Below, piece by piece: positions 7,730 through 15,199 of a DNA stretch of 64,000 nt. The DNA is from Actinoallomurus bryophytorum (GTDB lineage Bacteria > Actinomycetota > Actinomycetes > Streptosporangiales > Streptosporangiaceae), in the NCBI RefSeq assembly GCF_006716425.1, contig NZ_VFOZ01000001.1:6820001-6884000 (forward strand). Direction: 5' to 3'. Position 1 is the first letter of the stretch; each line of letters begins with the position of its first letter. Below the pieces are notes generated by a model. That model ran no database searches. It was not told the DNA's origin and was given only the letters and a program-made list of their open reading frames with translations. Position numbers and translations under genes: made by a program.

Positions 7730-8608
7730 TCAGCCCTCCGTGGGTTCCGTACGGTAGATGTCGGCCGCGTCGGGCACCGTGGACACACCCAGCTCCTCCG
7801 CCACGCTCGCCACCGCCTGGGCCGCGACGGACGGATCGTGGCGGCCGTCGGCGGTGAAGTACGGCGCGACGTAGCGTTCGTAGTGCCGGCGGGCCTCGGT
7901 CTCGCTGAGGCTCGGGATGAGGGCGTTGACGTACCGAACGGCGAGGTCGGGCTCGTCGCGTACCGTGCGCAGGGCCCGGCGGTTGGCCCGGACGAGGGCG
8001 ACCACCGCCGGATCGTCCGGCGCCGTGTGGGTGGTGTCCACGGCGATGCCCGTCGTCGGAATCCTGAAGTGGTCTCCGACGAAGGCCAGCAGCCGCAGGC
8101 CGTTCTCCTGGGCCGTGACCTCCGGCGCCAGGGTGCTGCCGACGAACGCCGCGTCCAGGGAGCCTTCGGCGAGCCGGCGGATGTGCCGGCCGTAGTCGCC
8201 CGGTTTCATGACGACCGGCTGGACGTCATGGTCCGGGTCGAGGCCGTGCCTCCTGAGCACGATGCGGGCGAAGCACCCGGGTGCGGTCCTCGGCGGGTGG
8301 ATGCCGATCCTGCCGCCCCTCAGCCCCTCGACCGACGCGTAGGCGTCGCGGGCGAGCAGCCAGAACAGCGGCCGCTCGGTGTTGACGCACAGAGCGGTCC
8401 ACGGGATGCCGTCCGTCACGCGCGACAGCACCGCCCGGCCCAGCCCGATCGTGGCGGTCCGCCGGACCCGTTCGCCGTCCCAGTCGCATCCGTCGCGCAG
8501 GGCGACGTGGACCCCCTCCTGCTCGTAGTAGTTCTCCTGGTCGGCGACATAGGCGACCAGTTCCTCGTGGATTCCCAGCCCGACGTAGGTCAGGTCGATG
8601 GTGTGCAC
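7730..8608 (-). CDS. Substrate-binding-protein-like (NMT1/THI5 or ABC SBP fold) cytoplasmic protein
   Basis: A 292-aa protein resembling periplasmic-binding-protein-like type II folds (LRGGRIGIHPPRTAPGCFARIVLRRHGLDPDHDVQPVVM; AEGSLDAAFVGSTLAPEV). It lacks a signal peptide: GTG 8608 is preceded by AAAGGAG at 8 bases, and the protein starts HTIDLTYVGLGIHEELV. Family members without a signal act as enzymes (such as 4,5-dihydroxyphthalate decarboxylase-like or pyrimidine-precursor proteins) or as intracellular binding proteins. It is the last gene of a tetR-SDR-this gene operon read leftwards and has no permease or ATPase next to it, which argues against transport. The exact reaction is not recognised. 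Confidence 0.6.
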   Translation of the reverse strand: MHTIDLTYVGLGIHEELVAYVADQENYYEQEGVHVALRDGCDWDGERVRRTATIGLGRAVLSRVTDGIPWTALCVNTERPLFWLLARDAYASVEGLRGGRIGIHPPRTAPGCFARIVLRRHGLDPDHDVQPVVMKPGDYGRHIRRLAEGSLDAAFVGSTLAPEVTAQENGLRLLAFVGDHFRIPTTGIAVDTTHTAPDDPAVVALVRANRRALRTVRDEPDLAVRYVNALIPSLSETEARRHYERYVAPYFTADGRHDPSVAAQAVASVAEELGVSTVPDAADIYRTEPTEG

Positions 8609-8633
8609 GGCGAGGACTCCTTTCCGGTTTGCG

Positions 8634-9398
8634 TCAGTCCATGACCAGTCCGCCGTTGACCGGCGCGGTGGTGCCCGTGATGAATCCGCTGTCGTCACCC
8701 GCGTAGAAGGCGACGGCGCGTGCCACGTCGTCGGGGGAGGCGATGCGGCCCATTGCCGTCTGTGCCGCCTGGCGCTCCTTGTGCTCCTGGTCCAAGGCGG
8801 CGTCGGTGGTGACGGTCTCGTCCACCGGCCCCGGGGCCACCACGTTGACGGTGATCCCGTGCGGCCCGACCTCCTGCGCGACGAAGTGGGCGAACTGGCC
8901 CAGGGCCGCCTTCGACGTTCCGAGCGCGATCATGCCCTCACGTGGTTGCCGGCTGAGTACGGTGCCGAGATAGACGATCCGTCCGTAGCCGCGCGTGGTC
9001 ATGCCGGGGACGACGGCCTTCGTCAGCAGGAAGGCCGCTCGCATCTCCTGTTCGAGCTTGCCGCCCAGTTCGTCCCACGAGATCTCGTCGAACGACTTGA
9101 TGGCGTACGGGATCAGGGCGTTGTGGACCAGGACCTCCACCTCGCCCATCGCGCTCCGGACCTGGCCGACCATGCCGAGCACGGCGGACCCGTCGCGTAC
9201 GTCGCCCTGTACGGCCATCGCCTGGCCGCCGGCGGACCTGATCGAGGCGACCACGTCGTCGGCCTCGCCGCGGCTGCTGCGGTAGTTGACGACGACCCGC
9301 ATGCCACGGGATGCCAGCAACCGGGCCACGGCCGCACCGATCCCTCGGCTCGCGCCCGTGATGAGGGCGACCCTGCCGCCCTGGTGAACGTTCGTCAT
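8634..9398 (-). CDS. Short-chain dehydrogenase/reductase with altered catalytic residues
   Basis: A 254-aa classical SDR by fold. The NADP-binding TGASRGIG is at residues 14-21, and the C-terminal PGP...ETVTTD and TGTTAPVNGGLVMD are typical of FabG-like enzymes. Two oddities stand out: the usual NNAG reads HNAL, and the YxxxK catalytic pair reads L-G-T-S-K (about residues 156-160), so the essential tyrosine is Leu; the catalytic Ser position reads Thr (YLGTV). It may use another mechanism or act as a non-redox or sensory SDR. It overlaps the upstream tetR gene by an ATGA, so the two are translationally coupled. The downstream binding-protein-like gene begins 25 bp after its stop. Confidence 0.85.
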   Translation of the reverse strand: MTNVHQGGRVALITGASRGIGAAVARLLASRGMRVVVNYRSSRGEADDVVASIRSAGGQAMAVQGDVRDGSAVLGMVGQVRSAMGEVEVLVHNALIPYAIKSFDEISWDELGGKLEQEMRAAFLLTKAVVPGMTTRGYGRIVYLGTVLSRQPREGMIALGTSKAALGQFAHFVAQEVGPHGITVNVVAPGPVDETVTTDAALDQEHKERQAAQTAMGRIASPDDVARAVAFYAGDDSGFITGTTAPVNGGLVMD

Positions 9399-10072
9399 GT
9401 CGGCCTCCGGGAGTTTTCGGACGTGCCCGGCGAAGATGACCGGTCACCCGGTACGGACACCCCGCCTTCGCGGACCAGGGCTCCGCGCAGCACCACGTCG
9501 ACGGTCTCGCGCAGCAGGTCGGCCGCGCTTCGGTCGAGCGCGAGCGGGAGTTCGGAGCTGAGCAGCCGCTCCAGGGCGCCGCGCGTGATCACACTGAGCA
9601 GCTCGGGCGGCGTGCTCAGCGCACCGGCGCGGTGGCCGGTCTGGAAGAGGTCGTCGATCCGCCGGTACACCACCGTCTCGACGCGCTGCTCCACATACGT
9701 TTTGAGCAGCGGATCGCCGCGTCCCCACAGCAGCTGGGGTGCGCCGATCCGCGACAACTCGCCCCCGGCCGCGACCAGGAAGTCCTCCACCTGGTGCTCG
9801 AACGGCGTGCCGGCCGAGGCGTCGACCGCCTCCGCGAGCGCCTTCTCGACCCGGGCGAACTGCCGGTCGAGCACCGCCGCGAGCACGCTGCGCTTTCCGG
9901 GGAAGTACCGGTAGATGGTCTTCTTGCTGATGCGGAGTTCGCGTGCGAGGTCGTCCATGCTGGTGCGGCTGAACCCGGCGGTGAAGAAGAGCCGCTCGGC
10001 GGTGTCCACCACCAGCTCGGCGACGTCGGGGTCGACCAGCCTGGAAACTGCGGAACCTCTTTGAGTTTCCAT
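9395..10072 (-). CDS. TetR/AcrR-family regulator
   Basis: A 225-aa regulator. The helix-turn-helix is clear (SMDDLARELRISKKTIYRYFPGKRSVL, about residues 38-64). The C-terminal ligand domain is of a generic TetR type with a charged disordered tail. It is the first gene of a three-gene operon (tetR, SDR, binding-protein-like) and probably controls it. It overlaps the SDR start by 4 bp and lies 55 bp downstream of the membrane-protein gene at 10127-11548. No clear operator palindrome was found in that 55-bp gap. Confidence 0.9.
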   Translation of the reverse strand: METQRGSAVSRLVDPDVAELVVDTAERLFFTAGFSRTSMDDLARELRISKKTIYRYFPGKRSVLAAVLDRQFARVEKALAEAVDASAGTPFEHQVEDFLVAAGGELSRIGAPQLLWGRGDPLLKTYVEQRVETVVYRRIDDLFQTGHRAGALSTPPELLSVITRGALERLLSSELPLALDRSAADLLRETVDVVLRGALVREGGVSVPGDRSSSPGTSENSRRPT

Positions 10073-10126
10073 AGTGCAGAGCCTACGCGCCCGAATGCGG
10101 TGACGCCACCGCCCTCGGACGCGGCG

Positions 10127-11548
10127 TCACACGGGGTGACCGGCGGGCCGCGGGTCCTGGGCCGCGCCGCCCGCGTGTCCCGGAACGACCTGCCGGCGGG
10201 GCGTCATGATGAAGTCCTGGTTCACGGGTGTGGCCGTGGTGAGCAGGAGCCGCGTGGCGACCGGCTGCCGTCCGGGGGCGCCGGCGAGAACGATGGCGAG
10301 ACCGTCGTGGAAGCCGGTGGCCGCGTACTCACCGTTCTGGTCCGTGCGCGTGTGAAGGAGCTGGCGGCCGTGCGGGTCGGTGACCGTGACCGTGGCGCCC
10401 GGTAGTGGCTCTCCGGCGGGACCACTGACTCTTCCGGTCAGCATCGGCGGTTGCCCGCCGAAAGGCTGCCGATGCGGGGGAAGGGCGACCGGTACGGGGA
10501 GCTCCACGGTGGGGTCCTCCGGTGGGGGAGCGGGGACGTATCGCGTGATGCCCGCCCGCGCTTCGCGCAGGAGCTGCCGTAGCTGCTTGAGGTATCCGAG
10601 CACGATGAGAGCGATGCCGAGCGCGGTCCAGGCGCAGAGGACCGCGGTGGGCCGGCCCAGTTGCCGGCCGCCGAAGTAGTCGACGTCGCGCAGGGCGTCG
10701 CCGGCGTTGCCCATCGGCAGGATCGGGTGGAGGAAGCGGAAGAAGCCCGGGAGCAGGTCGACCGGGACGGTCAGGCCGCTGGAGGGCACGCTGAGCATGA
10801 TGAACACCGTGACGGCGGCCCCGGGGAAGAGCGGGCCGAGAAAGGCCACGAGTCCGTAGGAGGTCAGTGACACGGTCTGCGTCAGCAGGAACAGGTACAG
10901 CAGGGCGAGCGGATGCTGCGGCATCGCATCCATCCCGTAGGCGCCGGTGAGGTAGCAGGCGGCGGCGGAGACGGCGCCGCCTCCGACCATCGTGGCCACA
11001 TGTGCGCGGCGGCTGAAGCCCACCGCGCGCTGCATGGTGACCACCAGGAAGTAGGCGGGAAGAGTGCAGGCCATCAGGAGGTAGAGCGGACTGGTGCCGA
11101 GAGTGTCTCCCGGCCTGGTCGGGACCAGTTCGTGGAAGCCGACCGTGGCGCCGGCCGTCTGGGCCCCGGTGGTGAAGACCTCGCGAATGCTCGACTCCAT
11201 GACGGCGCCGTCCGCCTTGGCGCCGTACAGCTGAGGATGGTGCACGGCCGGTACGAACGCCGCCACCGCGTCTTTGTCCAGGACGGCCGAGCGTGCCTCG
11301 GCCGCGGAGTCGACCTGCCGCAGGGCGAAGCCGTTCGGAATCGCGGCGTCGAGCCGGCGCTGCAGCTGCGCCGTCGCGGCCGGCGTGGCGGCGACCGCGA
11401 CCTTGATGTGGTGCGGCGTCGGGTGGTGGAAGGCCGGCAGGAAGGAGAAGAGAAGCCCGGCCAGAAAGATCGCGGGGAGCCAGAGCCCCATCACGAGTGT
11501 TCGCACGATCTCGCCGGCATGTGTGGTCTTTGCGTGCGCGGATGCCAT
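10127..11548 (-). CDS. YhgE/Pip/ABC-2-permease-like membrane protein with C-terminal carboxypeptidase-regulatory-like domain
   Basis: A 473-aa protein. An N-terminal membrane segment (LVMGLWLPAIFLAGLLFSFLP) leads to an extracytoplasmic region of about 130 residues, then five more hydrophobic helices (about residues 165-325), the layout of DUF3533/ABC-2-like 'phage infection protein' relatives. After a proline-rich linker (about 340-370) comes a beta-sandwich of the CarboxypepD_reg type (GRVSGPAGEPLPGATVTVTDPHGRQ; QNGEYAATGF). It is divergent from a TetR gene, with paired palindromes in the gap, so it is probably that regulator's target and may act in export or envelope stress. The attached sandwich is unusual; its side of the membrane is not certain. 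Confidence 0.7.
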   Translation of the reverse strand: MASAHAKTTHAGEIVRTLVMGLWLPAIFLAGLLFSFLPAFHHPTPHHIKVAVAATPAATAQLQRRLDAAIPNGFALRQVDSAAEARSAVLDKDAVAAFVPAVHHPQLYGAKADGAVMESSIREVFTTGAQTAGATVGFHELVPTRPGDTLGTSPLYLLMACTLPAYFLVVTMQRAVGFSRRAHVATMVGGGAVSAAACYLTGAYGMDAMPQHPLALLYLFLLTQTVSLTSYGLVAFLGPLFPGAAVTVFIMLSVPSSGLTVPVDLLPGFFRFLHPILPMGNAGDALRDVDYFGGRQLGRPTAVLCAWTALGIALIVLGYLKQLRQLLREARAGITRYVPAPPPEDPTVELPVPVALPPHRQPFGGQPPMLTGRVSGPAGEPLPGATVTVTDPHGRQLLHTRTDQNGEYAATGFHDGLAIVLAGAPGRQPVATRLLLTTATPVNQDFIMTPRRQVVPGHAGGAAQDPRPAGHPV

Positions 11549-11568
11549 GCGGCGCAGCCTACGCTAAT

Positions 11569-11598
11569 CTTGCACCCGTGCAATCATGCACCCATGCA
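11569..11598. promoter_or_regulatory. Tandem TetR-type operator between the membrane-protein and tetR genes
   Basis: Two near-identical 14-base palindromes spaced 16 bp apart: TTGCACCCGTGCAA (11569-11582) and ATGCACCCATGCAC (11585-11598). They lie 21 bp before the start of the leftward membrane-protein gene and 56 bp before the tetR gene, so they are well placed to control both. Confidence 0.65.
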
Positions 11599-11653
11599 CT
11601 GACCTGCCCGTGAGTACGCTGGCCCTCGCCGGTCGTGAGAGGACTTGATCACC

Positions 11654-12256
11654 ATGCAGGGCGCGGTTCCAGGGCTACGTGAACGCAAGAAGGCCGAGAC
11701 CCGCGAGGCCCTGCGCGCCGCCGCGATCCGGCTCTTCATGGAGCACGACCCCTCGGTGGTCACCGTGAACGACATCTGCGAGGCCGCCCGCGTCTCTCGC
11801 CGGACCTTCTTCAACTACTTCGAGAGCAAGGAGGCGGCGCTCTTCGCCTGGGACCAGCACCTCACCGAGGAGTTCGCCGCCAAGCTCGCCGCGCGACCAC
11901 CGCACGAACCCCCGCTCACGGCGCTGCGCCGGGCGATGGACGACACCATGCCCGGCTTCGCCTCACAGACCGGCTGGAACGCACGCAAGGAGCTGTTCGG
12001 CGCGTATCCCGAACTCCGGACGAAGATCTTGCACGCGGTGTTCCGCCTCGAGACCCGGCTCGTCGAGACCCTCGCCGACCGCATCGGATGCCCGGAAGAC
12101 GGCCTCTATCCGCGGCTGCTCGCGGCGGCGACCGGGTCGGTCTTCCGCGTGGCCTTCACCACCTGGACCCCGGAGACGGGGATCGAGGGCCTGCGAGTGC
12201 TCATCGACCAGGCGTTCGACCATCTGGCGGCGGGCCTTTCCGCCCCCGCTTCCTGA
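11654..12256 (+). CDS. TetR-family regulator
   Basis: A 200-aa repressor with the N-terminal pattern LRERKKAETREALRAAAIRLF and the HTH VNDICEAARVSRRTFFNYFESKEAAL (about residues 35-60). The C-terminal domain is of the MftR/TetR_17-like type (SVFRVAFTTWTP). ATG 11654 is taken as the start; a TTG nine bases upstream sits closer to the AGAGGA site and is an alternative. It is divergent from the membrane-protein gene, and the tandem palindromes at 11569-11598 are its likely operators. The ligand is unknown. Confidence 0.88.
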   Translation: MQGAVPGLRERKKAETREALRAAAIRLFMEHDPSVVTVNDICEAARVSRRTFFNYFESKEAALFAWDQHLTEEFAAKLAARPPHEPPLTALRRAMDDTMPGFASQTGWNARKELFGAYPELRTKILHAVFRLETRLVETLADRIGCPEDGLYPRLLAAATGSVFRVAFTTWTPETGIEGLRVLIDQAFDHLAAGLSAPAS

Positions 12257-12288
12257 CCGCCGCCGTCGCCCCATGAGAACATCCCCGC

Positions 12289-14070
12289 ATGGGCGGCCTG
12301 ACCGGACCGGTGGAGCTGAGGGCGGCGCGGCCGGACGAAGCCGAGGCTCTGAGCGGGCTGACAATGCGCTCCAAGGCGCACTGGGGCTACGACGAGGCGT
12401 TCCTGGCCGCCTGCCGGGAGGATCTTCGGCTTCGGCGTGGCGAGGTCGCCGAACGGCGCACGGTCGTCGCCGAACGCGACGGACGGGTCCTGGGCGTCGC
12501 CACGCTGGAAGGCGATCCACCGGACGGTGAGCTCGGCCTGCTGTTCGTGGAGCCGGACGCGATAGGCGAGGGCGTGGGGCGCCTGCTGTACCGGCACGTG
12601 CTGGAGACGGCGGGGCGGCTGGGGTTCACTCAGGTGACGATCGAGTCCGACCCCAACGCGGAGGCGTTCTACCTGGCGATGGGGGCGGAACGGCAGGAAA
12701 CCGGCGGTGTGCTGCCCGTGCTCGTCGCATGGCCGGTCCGGCCGGAGCCGGCCTGGTCGGTGGCTTGGAGCGCGGGCGGGCCCACGGTCCACGTGGGCAA
12801 TGTCGCCGAGTTCAACGGCCAGTTCGCCGGCGGTGTACGGGGTCCCGACCACTACTCCTGCCTGGCCGCCTTCTGCGGTCCACGCCCTGCCGTGATCGTT
12901 GTCCCGCAGCGGGTCGACGACTGGTGGGTCCGGGACCTTGCCTCCGTACTCGGCTGGGGCGAGGTGGAGGTCCACAGCGGGATCGCCGCCGACGGCCGGG
13001 TCTCCGAGGCGATCCGGGCCCGTCCGGACCTGCTGGAACACCTCACCTCCCGTGGATCACCGGTCCTGCCCTGGGGCCGGACGGCGGCCTTCGAACCGAT
13101 CGCCCCGTCGCCTCGCGGCGTGGTGGAGGCCATCGGCCGCTATGAGTCCAAGAGGCGCTCGCACGCGTTGTTCCGCGCGCTGGCCTCCGGCCACTCCGGC
13201 ATCCTCATCCCCGCACAGCGGCCGGCCGGTTCGCCCCGCGCGCTCGCACGGGAACTGGCCCGCGGGGATCGGGTGGTGTTGAAGACCGAGTACGGCGCCG
13301 GCGGGTCCGGCACGCTGATCGTGTCACCGGGGACCGCGGGGCTGCGGGCCCTCGCACGGCGGTGGGCGCGCGCCGGCGCACTGCTGGAGGAGTACGTCGA
13401 GGGGTCGGGCCCGTACCGCGACCCCACCTTCGACGGCGTCGTCGACACCGAGGGCGAGGTCCACCCGGTCGGCGTCGGGCTGATGGACGTCGAGGGGACC
13501 GGCTACCGCGGAGTCACCGTCGGCCCGGGCGTCCTACCCGGCCCGCTCACCGAGACGGCCGTCGGATTCGGGACGGCGGTGGGCCGGGCACTGGCCGCGG
13601 ACGGCTACCGGGGCTGGTACGACGTCGACTTCGTCACCGACCGGTCGTCCCGCCTCGCCCCCACCGAGATCAACCTGCGGCTCACCGGGCCGGCCGTCGC
13701 TTTCCACCTCCAGGCCACCCTGGACCGCCTGCGAGGAGGACACCACGTCGTCCGCACCCTCGACCGGCTGCCACTGGGTGCACGGCTGCCCGCCGGGGCG
13801 TTGCGCGAACACCTCACCCGCACCGCACAGAGGTGTCGGGCGCTCGGCGCGACCCTGCTGGCCACCATCCCGACGGCCGCGTTCGATCCCGTCCCGTACC
13901 TGGGCGTGGCGATCGCCGCCCGTACCCAGCGGGCCGTCGAGGAGGCGGAGGCCACGGTCCGCGACGCGAACACGGCGCTGGGCGAGATGTTCGGCGACCT
14001 GGAGGTCAGCCTTCGCGGTCCCCGCGGACCGCGAACGCGACGAGCACGGCTGCGGCGATCATCAACGTGA
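12289..14070 (+). CDS. Fusion of GNAT acetyltransferase and ATP-grasp peptide-ligase-like (PGM1-related) protein
   Basis: A 593-aa two-part protein. Residues about 5-150 are a GNAT N-acetyltransferase (VELRAARPDEAEALS, GELGLLFVEPDAIGEGVGRLLYRHVLE, SDPNAEAFYLAMGAERQ). After a short linker, residues about 165-575 resemble the pre-ATP-grasp and ATP-grasp halves of pheganomycin-ligase-like proteins (VHVGNVAEFNGQF; VVLKTEYGAGGSGTLIVSP for nucleotide binding; WYDVDFVTD...TEINLRLTGPA for the Mg-binding acidic and Asn residues). ATP-grasp enzymes join a carboxylate to an amine through an acyl phosphate, and the GNAT part may acetylate the same substrate or product. Its 3' end overlaps the convergent gene by 65 bp. 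The natural substrate is unknown. Confidence 0.75.
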   Translation: MGGLTGPVELRAARPDEAEALSGLTMRSKAHWGYDEAFLAACREDLRLRRGEVAERRTVVAERDGRVLGVATLEGDPPDGELGLLFVEPDAIGEGVGRLLYRHVLETAGRLGFTQVTIESDPNAEAFYLAMGAERQETGGVLPVLVAWPVRPEPAWSVAWSAGGPTVHVGNVAEFNGQFAGGVRGPDHYSCLAAFCGPRPAVIVVPQRVDDWWVRDLASVLGWGEVEVHSGIAADGRVSEAIRARPDLLEHLTSRGSPVLPWGRTAAFEPIAPSPRGVVEAIGRYESKRRSHALFRALASGHSGILIPAQRPAGSPRALARELARGDRVVLKTEYGAGGSGTLIVSPGTAGLRALARRWARAGALLEEYVEGSGPYRDPTFDGVVDTEGEVHPVGVGLMDVEGTGYRGVTVGPGVLPGPLTETAVGFGTAVGRALAADGYRGWYDVDFVTDRSSRLAPTEINLRLTGPAVAFHLQATLDRLRGGHHVVRTLDRLPLGARLPAGALREHLTRTAQRCRALGATLLATIPTAAFDPVPYLGVAIAARTQRAVEEAEATVRDANTALGEMFGDLEVSLRGPRGPRTRRARLRRSST

Positions 14071-14743
14071 CGTTGAACCCGTACACGAGCGCGGCCTGAC
14101 GGCCCCAGTCGGTCTTGGCGGCGAGCCGGTAGAAGTTGTCCTGCGGCCACCAGGCGGCCAGTAGCCACACGATCGACAGATGGGCGAGCGTGGTCAGCCA
14201 TGGCGGGCGTCCCAGCCGGGTCAGCCGCCCGCGGCCGAAGAACAGGAAGCCGATCCCCAGGCCGAAGGACAGGCATTCGACCACGTAGAGCCCCCGGAAG
14301 AGCCCGGCCCACGGGTGCGGCACCGCCGACACATTCGTGGAACCCGGCCAAAGAGAGTCGGTCGTCAGGAACGCCACCAGGGCGATGAGCAGCGCCGGCA
14401 CCAGCATGACGACCGTGAGCGTCCCGCCGCCCAGGTCGGACAGCGACCCCTTGCCGCCCGCCGCCCGCCCCGGCAGCACCGGAAGGGGAAGGCCTTCGCG
14501 GTCCACCTCACCGGAGCCGGTACGCGGCAGGGACTCCACCGCTATCACGGCCTGCGGGATCCGGCCGGACCGCAGCCGTGGGGCCGAGAGGAACGCCCGG
14601 ATCTCCGCCGGATCGGCCTCACCGGTGGTGACGACGTACGCGACGAGCGAGGCCTTCCGCGCGGGGGTCGGGATCTTGGCGACCACGCATTCCCGCACGG
14701 CCGGATGCCTGAGAAGCTCCGCCTCGACATCCTCATAGGCCAT
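14006..14743 (-). CDS. Orphan AMP-binding-enzyme C-terminal subdomain fused to a membrane domain
   Basis: A 245-aa protein. ATG 14743 with GGGAG seven to eight bases upstream starts directly at MAYEDVEAELLRHPAVRECVV, the opening of the AMP-binding_C subdomain of acyl-CoA synthetases and adenylation enzymes. The subdomain runs to about residue 90, with SLPRTGSGEVDREGL in place of the usual T-G-K motif (the catalytic Lys position reads Glu). The remainder holds about four hydrophobic helices with LLIALVAFLTT, FGLGIGFLFFG, LAHLSIVWLLAAW and TLMIAAAVLVAFAV. No large N-terminal adenylation domain is present here or adjacent. It is convergent and overlapping with the GNAT/ATP-grasp gene. Function unknown. 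Confidence 0.65.
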   Translation of the reverse strand: MAYEDVEAELLRHPAVRECVVAKIPTPARKASLVAYVVTTGEADPAEIRAFLSAPRLRSGRIPQAVIAVESLPRTGSGEVDREGLPLPVLPGRAAGGKGSLSDLGGGTLTVVMLVPALLIALVAFLTTDSLWPGSTNVSAVPHPWAGLFRGLYVVECLSFGLGIGFLFFGRGRLTRLGRPPWLTTLAHLSIVWLLAAWWPQDNFYRLAAKTDWGRQAALVYGFNVTLMIAAAVLVAFAVRGDREG

Positions 14744-14918
14744 GCCGTATCTCCCAGAAGGACGAGGTAACACCGACGCGCGCATGAGGTCACGAAGGAT
14801 GACGCTTGGCGAGACTCTACGCCGTGTGACAGGAACCTGAAAGCGAAATGGCAGCAGAGCTGTGGATACTCGGGAAAGCAAGAACAACGGCTCTCGTAAT
14901 ACGAGCTCTGGAGGATTC

Positions 14919-15197
14919 ATGGCTAAATGGCTTGCGCGAGGTCTCAAAGTCACCTGCGCCACCGCGTTCATTGCCACGGCGGCCGCACTTCCGGCCCAGG
15001 CGGCCACGTCTCCGGGGGAGACCTCGGCAGTGCGTCCGGAGGTGACATTCTCCGAAACCTTCGGCCCGTACACCACCTGGAGGGAGTGCGACAACCAGGA
15101 GGTCAAGTACATCGGCGCGCGTGGAGTTCAGTCCGTGGGCAGCTGCGTTCCGCACAGCGACGGCTTTACCTTCACCGTGGTCTTCTCCATCATTTAA
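14919..15197 (+). CDS. Small secreted protein, 92 aa
   Basis: The start ATG is preceded by a perfect GGAGG (14910-14914). A signal peptide is obvious (KWLARGLK, then VTCATAFIATAAALPAQA, with cleavage expected after AQA). The mature part is only about 60 residues, with two Cys (RECDNQE and GSCVPH) that could form one disulphide and a hydrophobic C-terminus (FTFTVVFSII). No family is recognised; the size and export suggest a small actinobacterial secreted protein, perhaps an inhibitor. It ends 2 bp from the convergent LLM gene. Confidence 0.7.
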   Translation: MAKWLARGLKVTCATAFIATAAALPAQAATSPGETSAVRPEVTFSETFGPYTTWRECDNQEVKYIGARGVQSVGSCVPHSDGFTFTVVFSII

Positions 15198-15199
15198 GC

